Assembly: GCF_000429245.1 (NCBI RefSeq)
Contig: NZ_AUBM01000010.1
Span: 62,001-126,000, forward strand
DNA length: 64,000 nt
From: Schaalia georgiae DSM 6843
Lineage (GTDB): Bacteria; Actinomycetota; Actinomycetes; Actinomycetales; Actinomycetaceae
Direction of reading: 5' to 3'
In this document: piece by piece, positions 45,288 through 54,706 of the stretch
Numbering within the stretch: the stretch's first letter is position 1
Layout of the letters: every line of letters begins with the position of its first letter
Notes under the pieces: model-generated
Told to the model about the DNA's origin: nothing
The model's input: only the letters and a program-made list of their open reading frames with translations
The model's database searches: none
Program-made: the position numbers and the translations under genes

Positions 45288-46832
45288 GTGCCCCCGCGCC
45301 CGCGCGCATCGTCGTCCACGGATCCTCTGCATCCCTCCGCACGCCCCCACTTATTCCTGAAGCCACGCCGAAAACCAGTGCTCCCGAATCCCGACGAGAT
45401 CGCCACCCCGCCCTCCCCCGTCGTCAAACCCGCGCCCGGATCGTCCCACACGCCACATCCACAGGTCCCCACGACGCCGTGGACGCGGGTGCGGGTGTGG
45501 CTGTCGCGCCAGGCGCGCTACGCGCCCTCGCGCCTGGCACTGGGGACCTTCGCCTCGATCATCGCGATCACCACGGCCCTGCTCTCCCTTCCATTCGCCT
45601 CGGCCTCCGATAAGGAGGCCCCCTTCGTGGACACCCTCTTCACCGCGGTGTCCGCCGTCTGCGTCACCGGGCTGACGACCGTTGACACAGCTACCTATTG
45701 GTCAGGCTTCGGCCAGGCCGTGATCGCCCTCGGCATCGTGGTGGGCGGCCTGGGCGTGATGACCCTCGCCTCGATCCTGGGGTTCGCGGTGTCCCGCCAT
45801 CTCGGCCTCACCCAGCGGATGCTGGCCACACAGGAGACGAAGACCGAATCGATGGGGCAGATCTCCACCCTCCTCAAAGCTGTGATTTTCACCTCACTCA
45901 CGATGGAGCTGCTGCTCGCCGCGGTGTTCTTCCCCCGTTTCCTCGCTATGGGCGCGGAGCCGGGGACGGCGATATGGCAGGCGGTGTTCATGGCGATCTC
46001 CGTGTTCAACAACGCTGGTTTCATCATCCTGCCCAACGGCCTGGCCCCGCACGTCTCGGACTGGTGGATGCTCGTCCCGATCATCCTGGGGACCTTCGTC
46101 GGGGCACTCGGCTTCCCCGTGATCATGGACATCGCGAAGCGGTGGCGCACCCCCCGCAAGTGGACGCTGCACACGAAGCTCACGCTCTCGACCTACCTGA
46201 TCCTCGCGTTCGCGGGAACCCTGTTCATGGCGCTCATCGAGTGGCACAACCCCGCGACCCTGGGTGGCATCGACTCCTCGTCGAAGATCCTCAACTCGCT
46301 CCTGGCGGGCTTCAACGCCCGTTCGTCGGGGCTGAGCGCCATAGACGCGGGCTCCCTGCACCCGCAGTCCCACTTCGTCCAGGACATCCTCATGATGATC
46401 GGCGGGGGCTCCGCCTCGACCGCGGGCGGCGTGAAAGTGACGACCTTCGCGATCCTGGTGCTGGCGGTCGTCGCTGAGGCCAGGGGCGACCGGGACATCG
46501 AGACCTACGGCAGGCGCGTCCCCGCATCCGCTGTCCGCCTGGCGGTCGCCGTCTCCCTGATGGGCCTGGCGATGGTCGCGGCGTCCGTGGTGCTCCTGCT
46601 CTCCCTCACCCCCTACTCGCTGGACACGATCCTCTTCGAGACGGTGTCCGCTTTCGCGACGGTGGGGCTGTCCACTGGCGTCACCCCCGACCTGCCGACC
46701 ACCGCGAAATACGTGCTCATCGTACTGATGTTCGCCGGCCGCACCGGGTCGATGACCGTGGCCGCCGCCCTGGCGCTGCGGGAGAGATCCCGGGTGATAC
46801 GCATGCCCAAGGAACAGCCCATCATCGGGTAG
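45288..46832 (+). CDS. TrkH/KtrB family potassium uptake protein
   Basis: Membrane K+ translocation subunit (514 aa) built from four M1-P-M2 repeats. Four selectivity-filter regions are visible: SAVCVTGLTTVDTATYW, SVFNNAGFII, FNARSSGLSAIDAG and SAFATVGLSTGVTPDL. A variable cytoplasmic N-terminus of about 70 Pro/Ser-rich residues precedes the first helix. The start is GTG 45288, six bases after GGAGGAGGAA. It is paired with the following TrkA/KtrA gene. Confidence 0.93.
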   Translation: MPPRPRASSSTDPLHPSARPHLFLKPRRKPVLPNPDEIATPPSPVVKPAPGSSHTPHPQVPTTPWTRVRVWLSRQARYAPSRLALGTFASIIAITTALLSLPFASASDKEAPFVDTLFTAVSAVCVTGLTTVDTATYWSGFGQAVIALGIVVGGLGVMTLASILGFAVSRHLGLTQRMLATQETKTESMGQISTLLKAVIFTSLTMELLLAAVFFPRFLAMGAEPGTAIWQAVFMAISVFNNAGFIILPNGLAPHVSDWWMLVPIILGTFVGALGFPVIMDIAKRWRTPRKWTLHTKLTLSTYLILAFAGTLFMALIEWHNPATLGGIDSSSKILNSLLAGFNARSSGLSAIDAGSLHPQSHFVQDILMMIGGGSASTAGGVKVTTFAILVLAVVAEARGDRDIETYGRRVPASAVRLAVAVSLMGLAMVAASVVLLLSLTPYSLDTILFETVSAFATVGLSTGVTPDLPTTAKYVLIVLMFAGRTGSMTVAAALALRERSRVIRMPKEQPIIG

Positions 46833-46884
46833 CCCCTCGTGGCGGCGGCCCCCGTGGGAAGGCGGGAAGTGCGACAATACCCCC

Positions 46885-47565
46885 ATGGCTAGTGAAGAAC
46901 GCGACGCGAACAACCTGGCGTCCGGAACCCTCGTCATCGGATTGGGGCGCTTCGGGGCGGCGGTCGCCGTCACCCAGGACAAGCTGGGCTACGAGATCCT
47001 GGCGGTGGAGAAGAACCCTTCGAGGGTCCAGGCGTTCGCCGGGCGCTTCCCCCTGGTCGAGGCGGACGCGACATCGAAGGAGGCCCTGGAGCAGCTGGGC
47101 GCCCGGGAGTTCCGCAGCGCCGTCGTGGGAGTCGGCTCCTCGTTGGAGGCCGCCGTGCTCATCACCGCGAACCTGGTGGACCTGGGCATCTCCTCGATCT
47201 GGGTGAAGGCCACCTCCTCCCAGCACGGGCGGATCCTGCGCAGGGTGGGCGCGCACCACGTCGTCTACCCGGACCTGGACGCGGGCAAGCGCACCGCCCA
47301 CCTGGTGGGCGGGCGCATGGTCGACTACATCGAGTTGGAGACCGACGGATTCGCCATCATGAAGCTCCGGCCGCCCAAGGAGATCCACGGCTTCACCCTG
47401 GAGGAGCTGGATCTGCGGGGCCGCTACGGCGTGAACGTGCTCGCAGTGCGCCGCCCCAAGCACCGCTTCGAGTACGCCGATTCCCTGACCCGCGTCAACC
47501 CCGAGGACGAGATCATCGTGTCGGGGGACGCGCACCTGCTCGAGTACTTCGCGAACCGCCCCTGA
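46885..47565 (+). CDS. TrkA/KtrA family potassium uptake regulator
   Basis: Cytosolic gating subunit (226 aa). The RCK_N Rossmann domain begins LVIGLGRFGAAVAVTQDKLG with NAD(P)/nucleotide-binding glycines and EADATSKEALEQLG. The C-terminal RCK_C domain (about residues 140-224, ending DEIIVSGDAHLLEYF) is the type that binds c-di-AMP in firmicute KtrA. It sits 52 bases after trkH and upstream of radA-disA. Confidence 0.92.
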   Translation: MASEERDANNLASGTLVIGLGRFGAAVAVTQDKLGYEILAVEKNPSRVQAFAGRFPLVEADATSKEALEQLGAREFRSAVVGVGSSLEAAVLITANLVDLGISSIWVKATSSQHGRILRRVGAHHVVYPDLDAGKRTAHLVGGRMVDYIELETDGFAIMKLRPPKEIHGFTLEELDLRGRYGVNVLAVRRPKHRFEYADSLTRVNPEDEIIVSGDAHLLEYFANRP

Positions 47566-47639
47566 GCGGTCCCCGGACAGCGCGGACCCGCGGGCGGAGC
47601 GGGGCGGCAGATGCGCACGGGGGCGTTTACGGTTGTGGC

Positions 47640-49013
47640 ATGCCGAAAGACAGGGTTTCCTACAGATGCTCGGAGTGCGGGTGGTCCTCCCCGAAGTGGG
47701 TGGGGCAGTGCCGCGAGTGCCTCGCCTGGGGCACGGTCGAGGAGGCGGGGGCGGCGTCCCCCATGGCCCGCGCGGTCGCCCCGCGCAGGCGCGCCGTGCC
47801 CATCGGCGAGGTGGACGGGGAGCGCGCCTCGAAGCGGCCCACCGGGGTGGGCGAGTTGGACCGCGTGCTGGGCGGAGGGATCGTCCCCGGCGCGGTGATC
47901 CTGCTCGCCGGGGAGCCCGGGGTCGGCAAATCGACGCTGCTGCTCGACATCGCCGCGAAAGCCGCCCGCAGCCTGGAGGGTGGCGGGGGCGTCCTCTACG
48001 CGACCGGCGAGGAGTCCGCCTCGCAGGTGAAGGGCCGCGCCGAAAGGATCGGGGCGATCGACCAGCGCCTGCTCATCGCCGACGAATCGGACCTGGGGGC
48101 ACTGCTCGGGCACATCGAGGCGGTGGACCCCGCCCTGCTGGTCGTGGACTCCATCCAGACCGTCTCCAGCTCCCAGGTGGAGGGCGGCGCGGGCGGCGTC
48201 GCGCAGGTGCGGGCAGTCGCCGCGTCGTTGATCCGCGTCGCGAAGGACCGCAACCTGCCGGTCCTGCTGGTCGGGCACGTGACCAAGGACGGGGGCATCG
48301 CGGGGCCCAGGGTCCTCGAGCACCTGGTCGACGTCGTCTGCCAGTTCGAGGGGGACAGGCACTCGCGGCTGCGGCTGCTGCGCGCCGTGAAGAACCGCTA
48401 CGGCCCGACGGACGAGGTCGGGTGCTTCGAGCTCACGGATTCTGGGGTGCGGGGGCTGGCCGACCCATCGGGCCTGTTCCTGTCGCGCACGGGCATGGAC
48501 GTGCCCGGCACGTGCGCGACGGTGTCCCTGGAGGGGCGGCGCCCGATGCCCACGGAGGTCCAGGCCCTCGTGGCCCCCACCGGGGCCGGCTCCCCCAGGC
48601 GCACGACCTCGGGCGTGGACCACGCGCGCGTCGCCATGCTGCTGGCGGTCCTGCAGGCGCGCCTGGGGGCGGACTGCTCGGGGGCCGACGTGTACGTGTC
48701 GACGGTGGGAGGAGCCAGGACCACGGAGCCCGCCATCGATTTGGCGATGGCCGTGGCGATCGTGTCCAGCCTCAAGGGGGTGCCCCCGCGCTCCCAGATG
48801 GTGGCGGTGGGCGAGATCAGCCTCACCGGCGAGGTGAGGGCGTGCACCGGGCTGCCCAGGCGCCTGCAGGAGGCCGCGCGACTGGGGTTCGCCTCCGCCC
48901 TGGTGCCCGCGCAGGGCGCCGAGGAGCTCCACGCCCCTTCCGGGATAACGGTTTACACGATTTCCGACCTGGCGGCGGCGATCCGCGTGGCTTTCGAGCC
49001 GACTCGGCAATAA
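47640..49013 (+). CDS. radA: DNA repair protein RadA
   Basis: RecA-like ATPase (457 aa) that processes recombination intermediates. The N-terminal zinc finger CSECGWSSPKWVGQCREC, Walker A GEPGVGKSTLLLDI, Walker B LLVVDSIQT, the RadA-specific KNRYGPTDEVGCFEL motif and the C-terminal Lon-like domain (TTEPAIDLAMAVAIVSSLKG) are all in order. It starts 74 bases after the trkA-like gene and is followed by disA, a common pairing. Confidence 0.96.
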   Translation: MPKDRVSYRCSECGWSSPKWVGQCRECLAWGTVEEAGAASPMARAVAPRRRAVPIGEVDGERASKRPTGVGELDRVLGGGIVPGAVILLAGEPGVGKSTLLLDIAAKAARSLEGGGGVLYATGEESASQVKGRAERIGAIDQRLLIADESDLGALLGHIEAVDPALLVVDSIQTVSSSQVEGGAGGVAQVRAVAASLIRVAKDRNLPVLLVGHVTKDGGIAGPRVLEHLVDVVCQFEGDRHSRLRLLRAVKNRYGPTDEVGCFELTDSGVRGLADPSGLFLSRTGMDVPGTCATVSLEGRRPMPTEVQALVAPTGAGSPRRTTSGVDHARVAMLLAVLQARLGADCSGADVYVSTVGGARTTEPAIDLAMAVAIVSSLKGVPPRSQMVAVGEISLTGEVRACTGLPRRLQEAARLGFASALVPAQGAEELHAPSGITVYTISDLAAAIRVAFEPTRQ

Positions 49014-49050
49014 TGGGGGGATCAACCACCTTTGGGAAGGGCTGGCCACA

Positions 49051-50121
49051 ATGACCTCAGACGCCGCGATCCTGCGCGAGGCGCTCCACGCGGTCGCGCC
49101 CGGGACGCCATTGCGCGAAGGGCTGGAGCGCATCCAGCGCTCGCACACGGGGGCGCTCATCGTGCTCGGCTACACGCCGGAGGTCGAGGCGCTGTGCTCG
49201 GGCGGCTTCGACCTGGACGTGCCGTTCACGGCCTCGCGCCTGCGTGAACTGTCCAAGATGGACGGCGCCGTCGTCATCGACACGACGAACTGGAGCATAC
49301 GCAAGGCGAACGTGCAGTTGATGCCCGACCCCTCGATCCCCACCGACGAGTCCGGCATGCGCCACCGCACCGCCCAGCGCATGGCCCGCCAGATCCACTT
49401 GCCCGTCCTGTCGCTGTCGGCTTCCATGCGGATCATCTCCATCTACGTGGGCAGCGAGCACCGCCTCGTCGAGGAGCCCGAGGCCCTGCTGTCGAGGGCG
49501 AACCTGGCGGTCGACACACTGGACCGCTACAGCCAGCGCCTCGACGAGGTGCTCCAGACCCTGACGATCCTGGAGATGCGCGACGCGGCGACGGTCCGCG
49601 ATGTCGCGACTGTGATGCAGCGGATGGAGATGATCCGCCGCATCACCTCGGAGATCAACCAGTACCTGGAGGAACTGGGCTCGGACGGGCGCCTGCTTGC
49701 CCTGCAGGTGGAGGACCTGGTTCGCGGCTCAGCCTCCGAGCGCGCCCTTGTGATGCGCGATTACGCGCACGACCAGGGCGATGTGGCCCGGGTCGAGGCG
49801 GAGCTGACCACACTGGGCTCCGACCGCATCGTCGACCTGTCCGCCATCGCCAATGTGCTGGGCCTGGGGGTCTTCGAGATCGCGGACCTCGACCGGGAAG
49901 TGCAGCCCCGCGGCATCCGCGCGCTGTCCCTGGTGCCCCACTTGTCGTGGAACATCATCAAGGAGGTCTCCTCACGGTGGAGCACCCTCTCGCAGCTGCG
50001 CTCCGCATCCGTGGAGGAACTGCAGAAGGTCGAGGGGGTCGGCCCGTACAGGGCGAAGATCATCCACGAGAACCTGCTGCACCAGTCCCACATGGCCCGA
50101 GCGGGGCTGGTCGGCTGGTAG
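49051..50121 (+). CDS. disA: DNA integrity scanning protein DisA (diadenylate cyclase)
   Basis: Octameric c-di-AMP synthase and DNA-scanning protein (356 aa). The DAC domain shows GALIVLGYTPEVEALCSGG, LRELSKMDGAVVID (DGA motif), SGMRHRTAQRMARQ (RHR motif) and ISIYVGSEHR. A helical linker follows, then a C-terminal helix-hairpin-helix domain (LQKVEGVGPYRAKII). It starts 37 bases after radA. Confidence 0.96.
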   Translation: MTSDAAILREALHAVAPGTPLREGLERIQRSHTGALIVLGYTPEVEALCSGGFDLDVPFTASRLRELSKMDGAVVIDTTNWSIRKANVQLMPDPSIPTDESGMRHRTAQRMARQIHLPVLSLSASMRIISIYVGSEHRLVEEPEALLSRANLAVDTLDRYSQRLDEVLQTLTILEMRDAATVRDVATVMQRMEMIRRITSEINQYLEELGSDGRLLALQVEDLVRGSASERALVMRDYAHDQGDVARVEAELTTLGSDRIVDLSAIANVLGLGVFEIADLDREVQPRGIRALSLVPHLSWNIIKEVSSRWSTLSQLRSASVEELQKVEGVGPYRAKIIHENLLHQSHMARAGLVGW

Positions 50122-50207
50122 GGCGCCGCGCAGCCGGACCCTGCGCTGAGCGGACTGCGACCGCCGCGAGCCCCGCAGACGGCACGGCTCAGGGGACCGC
50201 TCCCCCG

Positions 50208-50966
50208 CTATCCCGATTGGACCCCCGACTGCGACTGGGGAGCGGGAGAGGGCTTGGGCGGGAGCGCCGCGCCCACATCGAAGACCACGTGGTTCCCCGT
50301 GTCCTTCCCATCCAGGAACACGCGCAGCTGGTAGGTGCCCGGATCGGCGGCGCGCTCGCCCCCCGGGGGCGCCGCGCACCCGTTCACGTGGACGAGGCCG
50401 TCCCAGCCCAGTGTCCCGCTCCACGTGCGGTCGGGGCTCAGCAGCAGCACCTGCTCCGACTCAGCCCCCTGCTCGCACGCCGCGGAGTCGTACACCGTAA
50501 GGTCGCCAGTGGTGATCCTCACAGCCAATGAGGAAAGACCCACGCGGCACGCCACGCCCCCGCGGTTGCGCAGGGACACCCCGATGGGCACCGCTTGGCC
50601 GGATGTGGCGTCGGAGGCTGTGGCGCGCACCTCGAGGTTGGCCTCCAGGCACACGGGGACATCGACGGTGGCGTTCCCGGTGACGATCCCGTCGGCCGTC
50701 GCCCGCTGGTCGGCGCCCAGCGGGTACCCCGAGGCGTCGGCGCCCGACTGCGAGGCCGATTGTGGCTGGGGATCGGGCGGGGAACCGGCCAGCAGGGCCT
50801 TCACGACGGAGACCGCGCTCCACACGAGCAGTGCGGCGACGACGAGCAGACCCGTCCCTGTGATGATGCGTCGGGGCCACAGGTTGACGCTGCGGGTGCT
50901 CCCGCCCGCCCTCCTGGCCCCCTGTGACGGCGTTCGCCGTCTGGGGCCGTTCTGTCTACCTGGCAC
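50208..50966 (-). CDS. Membrane-anchored protein of unknown function
   Basis: Hypothetical protein (252 aa) that I do not recognise. A basic N-terminus (RRRTPSQGARR) precedes one hydrophobic helix ([20 protein letters not shown]), so most of the protein should be extracytoplasmic. The outer part has a Ser/Gln/Ala-rich linker and a domain with three spaced cysteines (VPVCLEANLEV, GGVACRVGL, DSAACEQG) plus one in HVNGCAAPPGG. Alternating hydrophobic strands suggest an Ig-like beta-sandwich. It is convergent with disA. Confidence 0.7.
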   Translation of the reverse strand: MPGRQNGPRRRTPSQGARRAGGSTRSVNLWPRRIITGTGLLVVAALLVWSAVSVVKALLAGSPPDPQPQSASQSGADASGYPLGADQRATADGIVTGNATVDVPVCLEANLEVRATASDATSGQAVPIGVSLRNRGGVACRVGLSSLAVRITTGDLTVYDSAACEQGAESEQVLLLSPDRTWSGTLGWDGLVHVNGCAAPPGGERAADPGTYQLRVFLDGKDTGNHVVFDVGAALPPKPSPAPQSQSGVQSG

Positions 50967-51035
50967 GTTCCGACGCTACACGCTGGAAGGCGCTGGGGGA
51001 AACGGGCGCGCCAGCGCCCCGGCGAGTGCGGTCCC

Positions 51036-51109
51036 GCCTACGCGGGGCGCCGCGAGTCAGTTGGCGCCGTCCTCTGCGAAGCCCAAGCGCGGCTGCGCCT
51101 ACGCGGGGC
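51036..51109. repeat. Degenerate duplication at the DUF3180 gene end, 61-bp period
   Basis: GCCTACGCGGGGC occurs at 51036 and 51097, exactly 61 bases apart. The right copy overlaps the last codons of the DUF3180 gene, and flanking similarity extends to GTCCTC at 51069 and 51129. Confidence 0.6.
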
Positions 51110-51572
51110 ACCGCCCGTCGCCCGCAGCGTCCTCGTCATCGGGTTTGATGACGCACCATCGCTCCACGACGACGGCGCTCACGGTCCACACCAGGCCCGC
51201 CAGTGCGCTGAGCCCCGCGGCGATGGCGTTCTGCGCCATGACGGCCGCCTCGGCGTGAGCGAGGCTGGAGCCCGTCAGGCCCACCAGGATCCCCGTGAGC
51301 CCGGCGCCGACCATCGACGAGGCGCGAGCAGCGACGGCGACGCGCAGCACCCCCAGCGCCCCGATCCACGTGTCCTTGTTGGCGCGGTAGCGCCTGACGT
51401 GCACGCCCGCCCACAGCAGGAACACGGTGATCACGAGGAAGAGCACCGCGGGCGCGGGTGTGATGAGGAGGGGGGTGGCGCCCACCCTCGTGCCCATTTC
51501 GGTTGCGGCGAAGGCCAAGCCCCCGCAGATCGCGCCGGTAGCTGCAACGAGCAGCACCGACACGGGTTTCAC
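51099..51572 (-). CDS. DUF3180 family membrane protein
   Basis: Four-helix membrane protein (157 aa) of unknown function. The start MKPVSVLLVAATGAICGGL and the segment RRYRANKDTWIGALGVLRVAVAAR are typical of DUF3180, which regularly follows folK in actinobacteria. The start overlaps the FolB-FolK stop by four bases. Confidence 0.85.
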   Translation of the reverse strand: MKPVSVLLVAATGAICGGLAFAATEMGTRVGATPLLITPAPAVLFLVITVFLLWAGVHVRRYRANKDTWIGALGVLRVAVAARASSMVGAGLTGILVGLTGSSLAHAEAAVMAQNAIAAGLSALAGLVWTVSAVVVERWCVIKPDDEDAAGDGRCPA

Positions 51573-53911
51573 GGACGCCTGCCCGGTTTGACGATGGGGA
51601 TGGCCCCCGTCATCGTCGGGCGCACGACGACGCGCCTGAGGATGCCCGTATGGGTGGCCTCATCGGCCGGGATGGGCCCGATGGGCGTGCCCTTGGGCAG
51701 ATTGGGCTCCAGGATCGCGCGGCGCTGGTCGGCCTCGCCCGCCAGCTGTCCGCGCTCGGGATCCGATCCCTGGGAACGGTCGTCGACCACGCGCACCTGC
51801 TCCGAACCGGCCAGCGGGAACTGCCAGTCGGGCAGGGACATGCCCGACTCGCGCCCGGCCTCACGGGGCACGGGGGCCAGCTGGGTTGAGGTCTCGTGGC
51901 CCGGGTGGTTCTCCTCTGCGCCGACATCGCCGAAGAGCGAGCTCCATGACGGCTTGCCCTGCTGCGCCACAGCGGCGGCCTGGGCCTTGGGCGGACGCGC
52001 CTTCGTGCGCACCGGCGCGCGCCCGGAGGGGCTGTTCGCGGGAACGGAGGATATGGGGTGCCAGGCGGGGCGGGCCGGAGCTCCCTTCCCCCCGTCGGGC
52101 CGAGTGATGGGCGTGCCCGTGAAACCGCGCTGCGGCTTGCTGCGGCGCGGCTTCGCTCCGCCTTTCCGGGGATTCTGCTGCCCGCCCTGCCCCTGCTGGG
52201 GGGGTTGCCCCTGCTGGGGGCGGTGGCCGCTTCCCCCGGAGGCGGCTTCCGCCTCGGGGGCCGGGGGCTGCCCGACGCCCTTGGCGGCCAGGGTCGGACG
52301 CGTGATGGAGCCGGGGAGCCTGGGCGGGATGGACGGCGGGGCCGGCGGCTCGGCCGGCACTCCGTCCTCGGGCGCGGGGGGCTCGGACACAACCGGGACA
52401 GGGGCGGAGCCGGGCGCGGAAGCCCCCGCCCTCGTGGCGGAGCCGGACGCAGCCGCGGCGGACGATGGCTGGGCCGACGCCGGGCGTTCGATGCCCATCG
52501 CCTCGGCGATGTCCTCGCCGACCTCGGTGCTGGCCCACCGCGCCCACAGGCTGTTCCACACGGCTTGGTCGCCGCCCTCGCCGACTGGCGGGGCAGGCAT
52601 CGGACGGATGGTGGCGGGCTTGGGGGAGCGGACCGGTCCCCGGTCGGGGGAGGACCCGTCGGCCTGCGGGGCCCCGGCAGCTTGCGCCTGTGCGGGCAGG
52701 GGGACCTGGAGCGGACGGACCACGGTCTCGTCGAGGGACTCCCCGGCCTTGGGGGCGCCGGAACGGGCGCCCGGCTCCTGCTGCTCACCCTCCGGCCCGC
52801 CCGGGCCGTCCGTCTTATCCCGCGCGGACGCGGCGAGCACTTCGTCCGATTCCTCGATAATGCCCTCGGGGTCCTCCAGCCAGTCGTCGATGGCGTCGAG
52901 GATGCCTTCGCGGTCGTCGCACGCCTCCAGCAGCTCGGCGACGGCGCCCACGCCCTCGAGGACGGCCGAGGGGTCGGCCAGCACCCACGGCGCCAGCACG
53001 AAGGCGCGCTCGTGGGCACGAGGATGGGGCAGCATGAGGGCGGGGTCGGAGCTGGTGGTGCCCGCGACCTGGACGATGTCGATGTCGATGGTGCGCGCGC
53101 CCCAGTGCTCAGTGCGCTCGCGCCCGAACTCGCGCTCGATCCGCTCGGTCTGCTCCAGCAGTGAGGACACGTCCCCCTCGAAAGTGCCCAGCACCACCGC
53201 ATTCCAGTAGTCGGGCTGTTCCTGCTGTCCCTTGCCGAGGACGGGACGGGTGCGCAGCAGGGGCGAGACGTCGGTGACGGAGAAGCCCTCGACGTAGTCG
53301 AGCGCCTCCACGGCCGACGCGAGGGTGACGGGCACGTTGCCCAGGTTCCCGCCGATGGCGATGACGACGCTGCGGGGGCCCACGACCACGGGGCTGGGCA
53401 GGGCGGCACGGCGCCCGTCCTCCTGGCCGTGCTTGCCCCCCTCCGGCGCGCCGCCAGTGCGGGTGGAGCCCGTCAAGACGGAGCCCGCTCCCGCGTCGTA
53501 GATATCGGCGCGGGTGAGGGCCAGGGGCGCGAGGTCCACTGCGCCCAGGCGCACCGTGACGGACACGTCGTCGAAGGTGTGGGGCATGGGCGCGTCGGGT
53601 TTGTGGACGGTCGCCTCCACGCCCTCGACGCCTTCGTGGGACATCGCGGCGCGGGCGATGCGGTCCGCGAGCGTTTCCAGCAGCGAGGCGCTCTGGCCCT
53701 GGAGGATGGAGACCACCTCGTCGGCGATCTCCGCGTAGGAGACGGTGCCGGCGATGTCGTCGTCGGCGAGCGCCCCGTCGGCCTGGACCCACAGGGTCAC
53801 ATCCGCGACGAAGCGCTGGGGCTCTTGGCGCTCGAAGTCGAATACGCCGTGTACGGCGTCCACTTCGAGCCCGCGCAGGGCGATGACGACGGTCTGGCGT
53901 GTCACAGGCAT
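51569..53911 (-). CDS. FolB-FolK fusion with long disordered C-terminal extension
   Basis: A 780-residue protein. Residues 1-120 are dihydroneopterin aldolase (FolB): VVIALRGLEVDAVHGVFDFE, VSYAEIADEVVSIL and LLETLADRIARAAM. Residues about 185-345 are HPPK (FolK): VVIAIGGNLGNVP, YWNAVVLGTF and HWGARTIDIDIV followed by PHPRAHERAFVL. Residues 365-780 are Pro/Ala/Gly/Gln-rich, with short conserved-looking islands (WNSLWARWASTEVGEDIAEA; WSSLFGDVGAEENH; LPDWQFPLAGSEQVRVVDD). FolB-FolK fusion is known; this tail is unusually long. The start overlaps folP by ten bases. Confidence 0.9.
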   Translation of the reverse strand: MPVTRQTVVIALRGLEVDAVHGVFDFERQEPQRFVADVTLWVQADGALADDDIAGTVSYAEIADEVVSILQGQSASLLETLADRIARAAMSHEGVEGVEATVHKPDAPMPHTFDDVSVTVRLGAVDLAPLALTRADIYDAGAGSVLTGSTRTGGAPEGGKHGQEDGRRAALPSPVVVGPRSVVIAIGGNLGNVPVTLASAVEALDYVEGFSVTDVSPLLRTRPVLGKGQQEQPDYWNAVVLGTFEGDVSSLLEQTERIEREFGRERTEHWGARTIDIDIVQVAGTTSSDPALMLPHPRAHERAFVLAPWVLADPSAVLEGVGAVAELLEACDDREGILDAIDDWLEDPEGIIEESDEVLAASARDKTDGPGGPEGEQQEPGARSGAPKAGESLDETVVRPLQVPLPAQAQAAGAPQADGSSPDRGPVRSPKPATIRPMPAPPVGEGGDQAVWNSLWARWASTEVGEDIAEAMGIERPASAQPSSAAAASGSATRAGASAPGSAPVPVVSEPPAPEDGVPAEPPAPPSIPPRLPGSITRPTLAAKGVGQPPAPEAEAASGGSGHRPQQGQPPQQGQGGQQNPRKGGAKPRRSKPQRGFTGTPITRPDGGKGAPARPAWHPISSVPANSPSGRAPVRTKARPPKAQAAAVAQQGKPSWSSLFGDVGAEENHPGHETSTQLAPVPREAGRESGMSLPDWQFPLAGSEQVRVVDDRSQGSDPERGQLAGEADQRRAILEPNLPKGTPIGPIPADEATHTGILRRVVVRPTMTGAIPIVKPGRRP

Positions 53912-54705
53912 TCACCTCCGTATGCGGGGCCCGTGAGGGCGGAACGGACGGCCCGGGCGTTTCGGGCGACGTCGTGGACCCGCACGGCCCAGACGCCCTG
54001 CCGGGCGCAGGCCGAGCTGATCCGTGCGGTCTGCTCGTCGGCGTCCCCGCCCATCGCCTTGATGAAGCGCTTGCGGGAAGCACCTATGAGAACAGGGTAG
54101 CCGAGGGCGGTCAGACGTGGGAGGGATTCCACTATCAGCACACATTGCTCATTCGTCACAGAGAACCCCAATCCGGGGTCGATAATGAGGGATTCCGGCG
54201 CGATTCCGGCCCCGATCGCAGCATCGGCCTGACGGCCCAAACGCTCCAGGACGGCGCCCACGACATCCTGACCATAATCAAAGGATTCGCCCGGCATTCC
54301 GGGCAGGGCGCGGTAGTGCTGGACCACGAAACGGCACCCCGTGGACGCCACCGAGACATTCATCTCAGGGTCCCACATACCCCCCGAAACGTCGTTGATG
54401 ATCGCGGCCCCCTCGCGCGCGGCGCGGCGGGCTGTGACCGCATGAAGTGTGTCCACTGACACAACAATGCCCCCGGCTGCGAGCTCGCGAACGACATCGC
54501 CGATCCGCGCCCACTCCTCGTCCGGCCCGATGCGCGTCGAACCGGGCCGAGTGGACTCGCCGCCCACATCGACGATGTCCGCCCCCTGGTCCACCATCTC
54601 GTAGGCGTGGGCGAGCGCGTCGTCCACATGCGCGTAACGCCCGCCGTCGGAGAACGAATCGGGCGTCACATTGAGGATCCCCATCACCAGCGTGCGCTCC
54701 GCCAT
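53902..54705 (-). CDS. folP: Dihydropteroate synthase
   Basis: TIM-barrel enzyme (267 aa) that joins p-aminobenzoate to the pterin pyrophosphate; the sulfonamide target. Motifs: MGILNVTPDSFSDGGRY, VDVGGESTRPGS, IINDVSGG, IIDPGLGFSVTNEQC and VLIGASRKRFIKAMGG. It starts one base after the folE stop. Clusters with the other folate genes. Confidence 0.95.
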   Translation of the reverse strand: MAERTLVMGILNVTPDSFSDGGRYAHVDDALAHAYEMVDQGADIVDVGGESTRPGSTRIGPDEEWARIGDVVRELAAGGIVVSVDTLHAVTARRAAREGAAIINDVSGGMWDPEMNVSVASTGCRFVVQHYRALPGMPGESFDYGQDVVGAVLERLGRQADAAIGAGIAPESLIIDPGLGFSVTNEQCVLIVESLPRLTALGYPVLIGASRKRFIKAMGGDADEQTARISSACARQGVWAVRVHDVARNARAVRSALTGPAYGGECL

Positions 54706-54706
54706 G

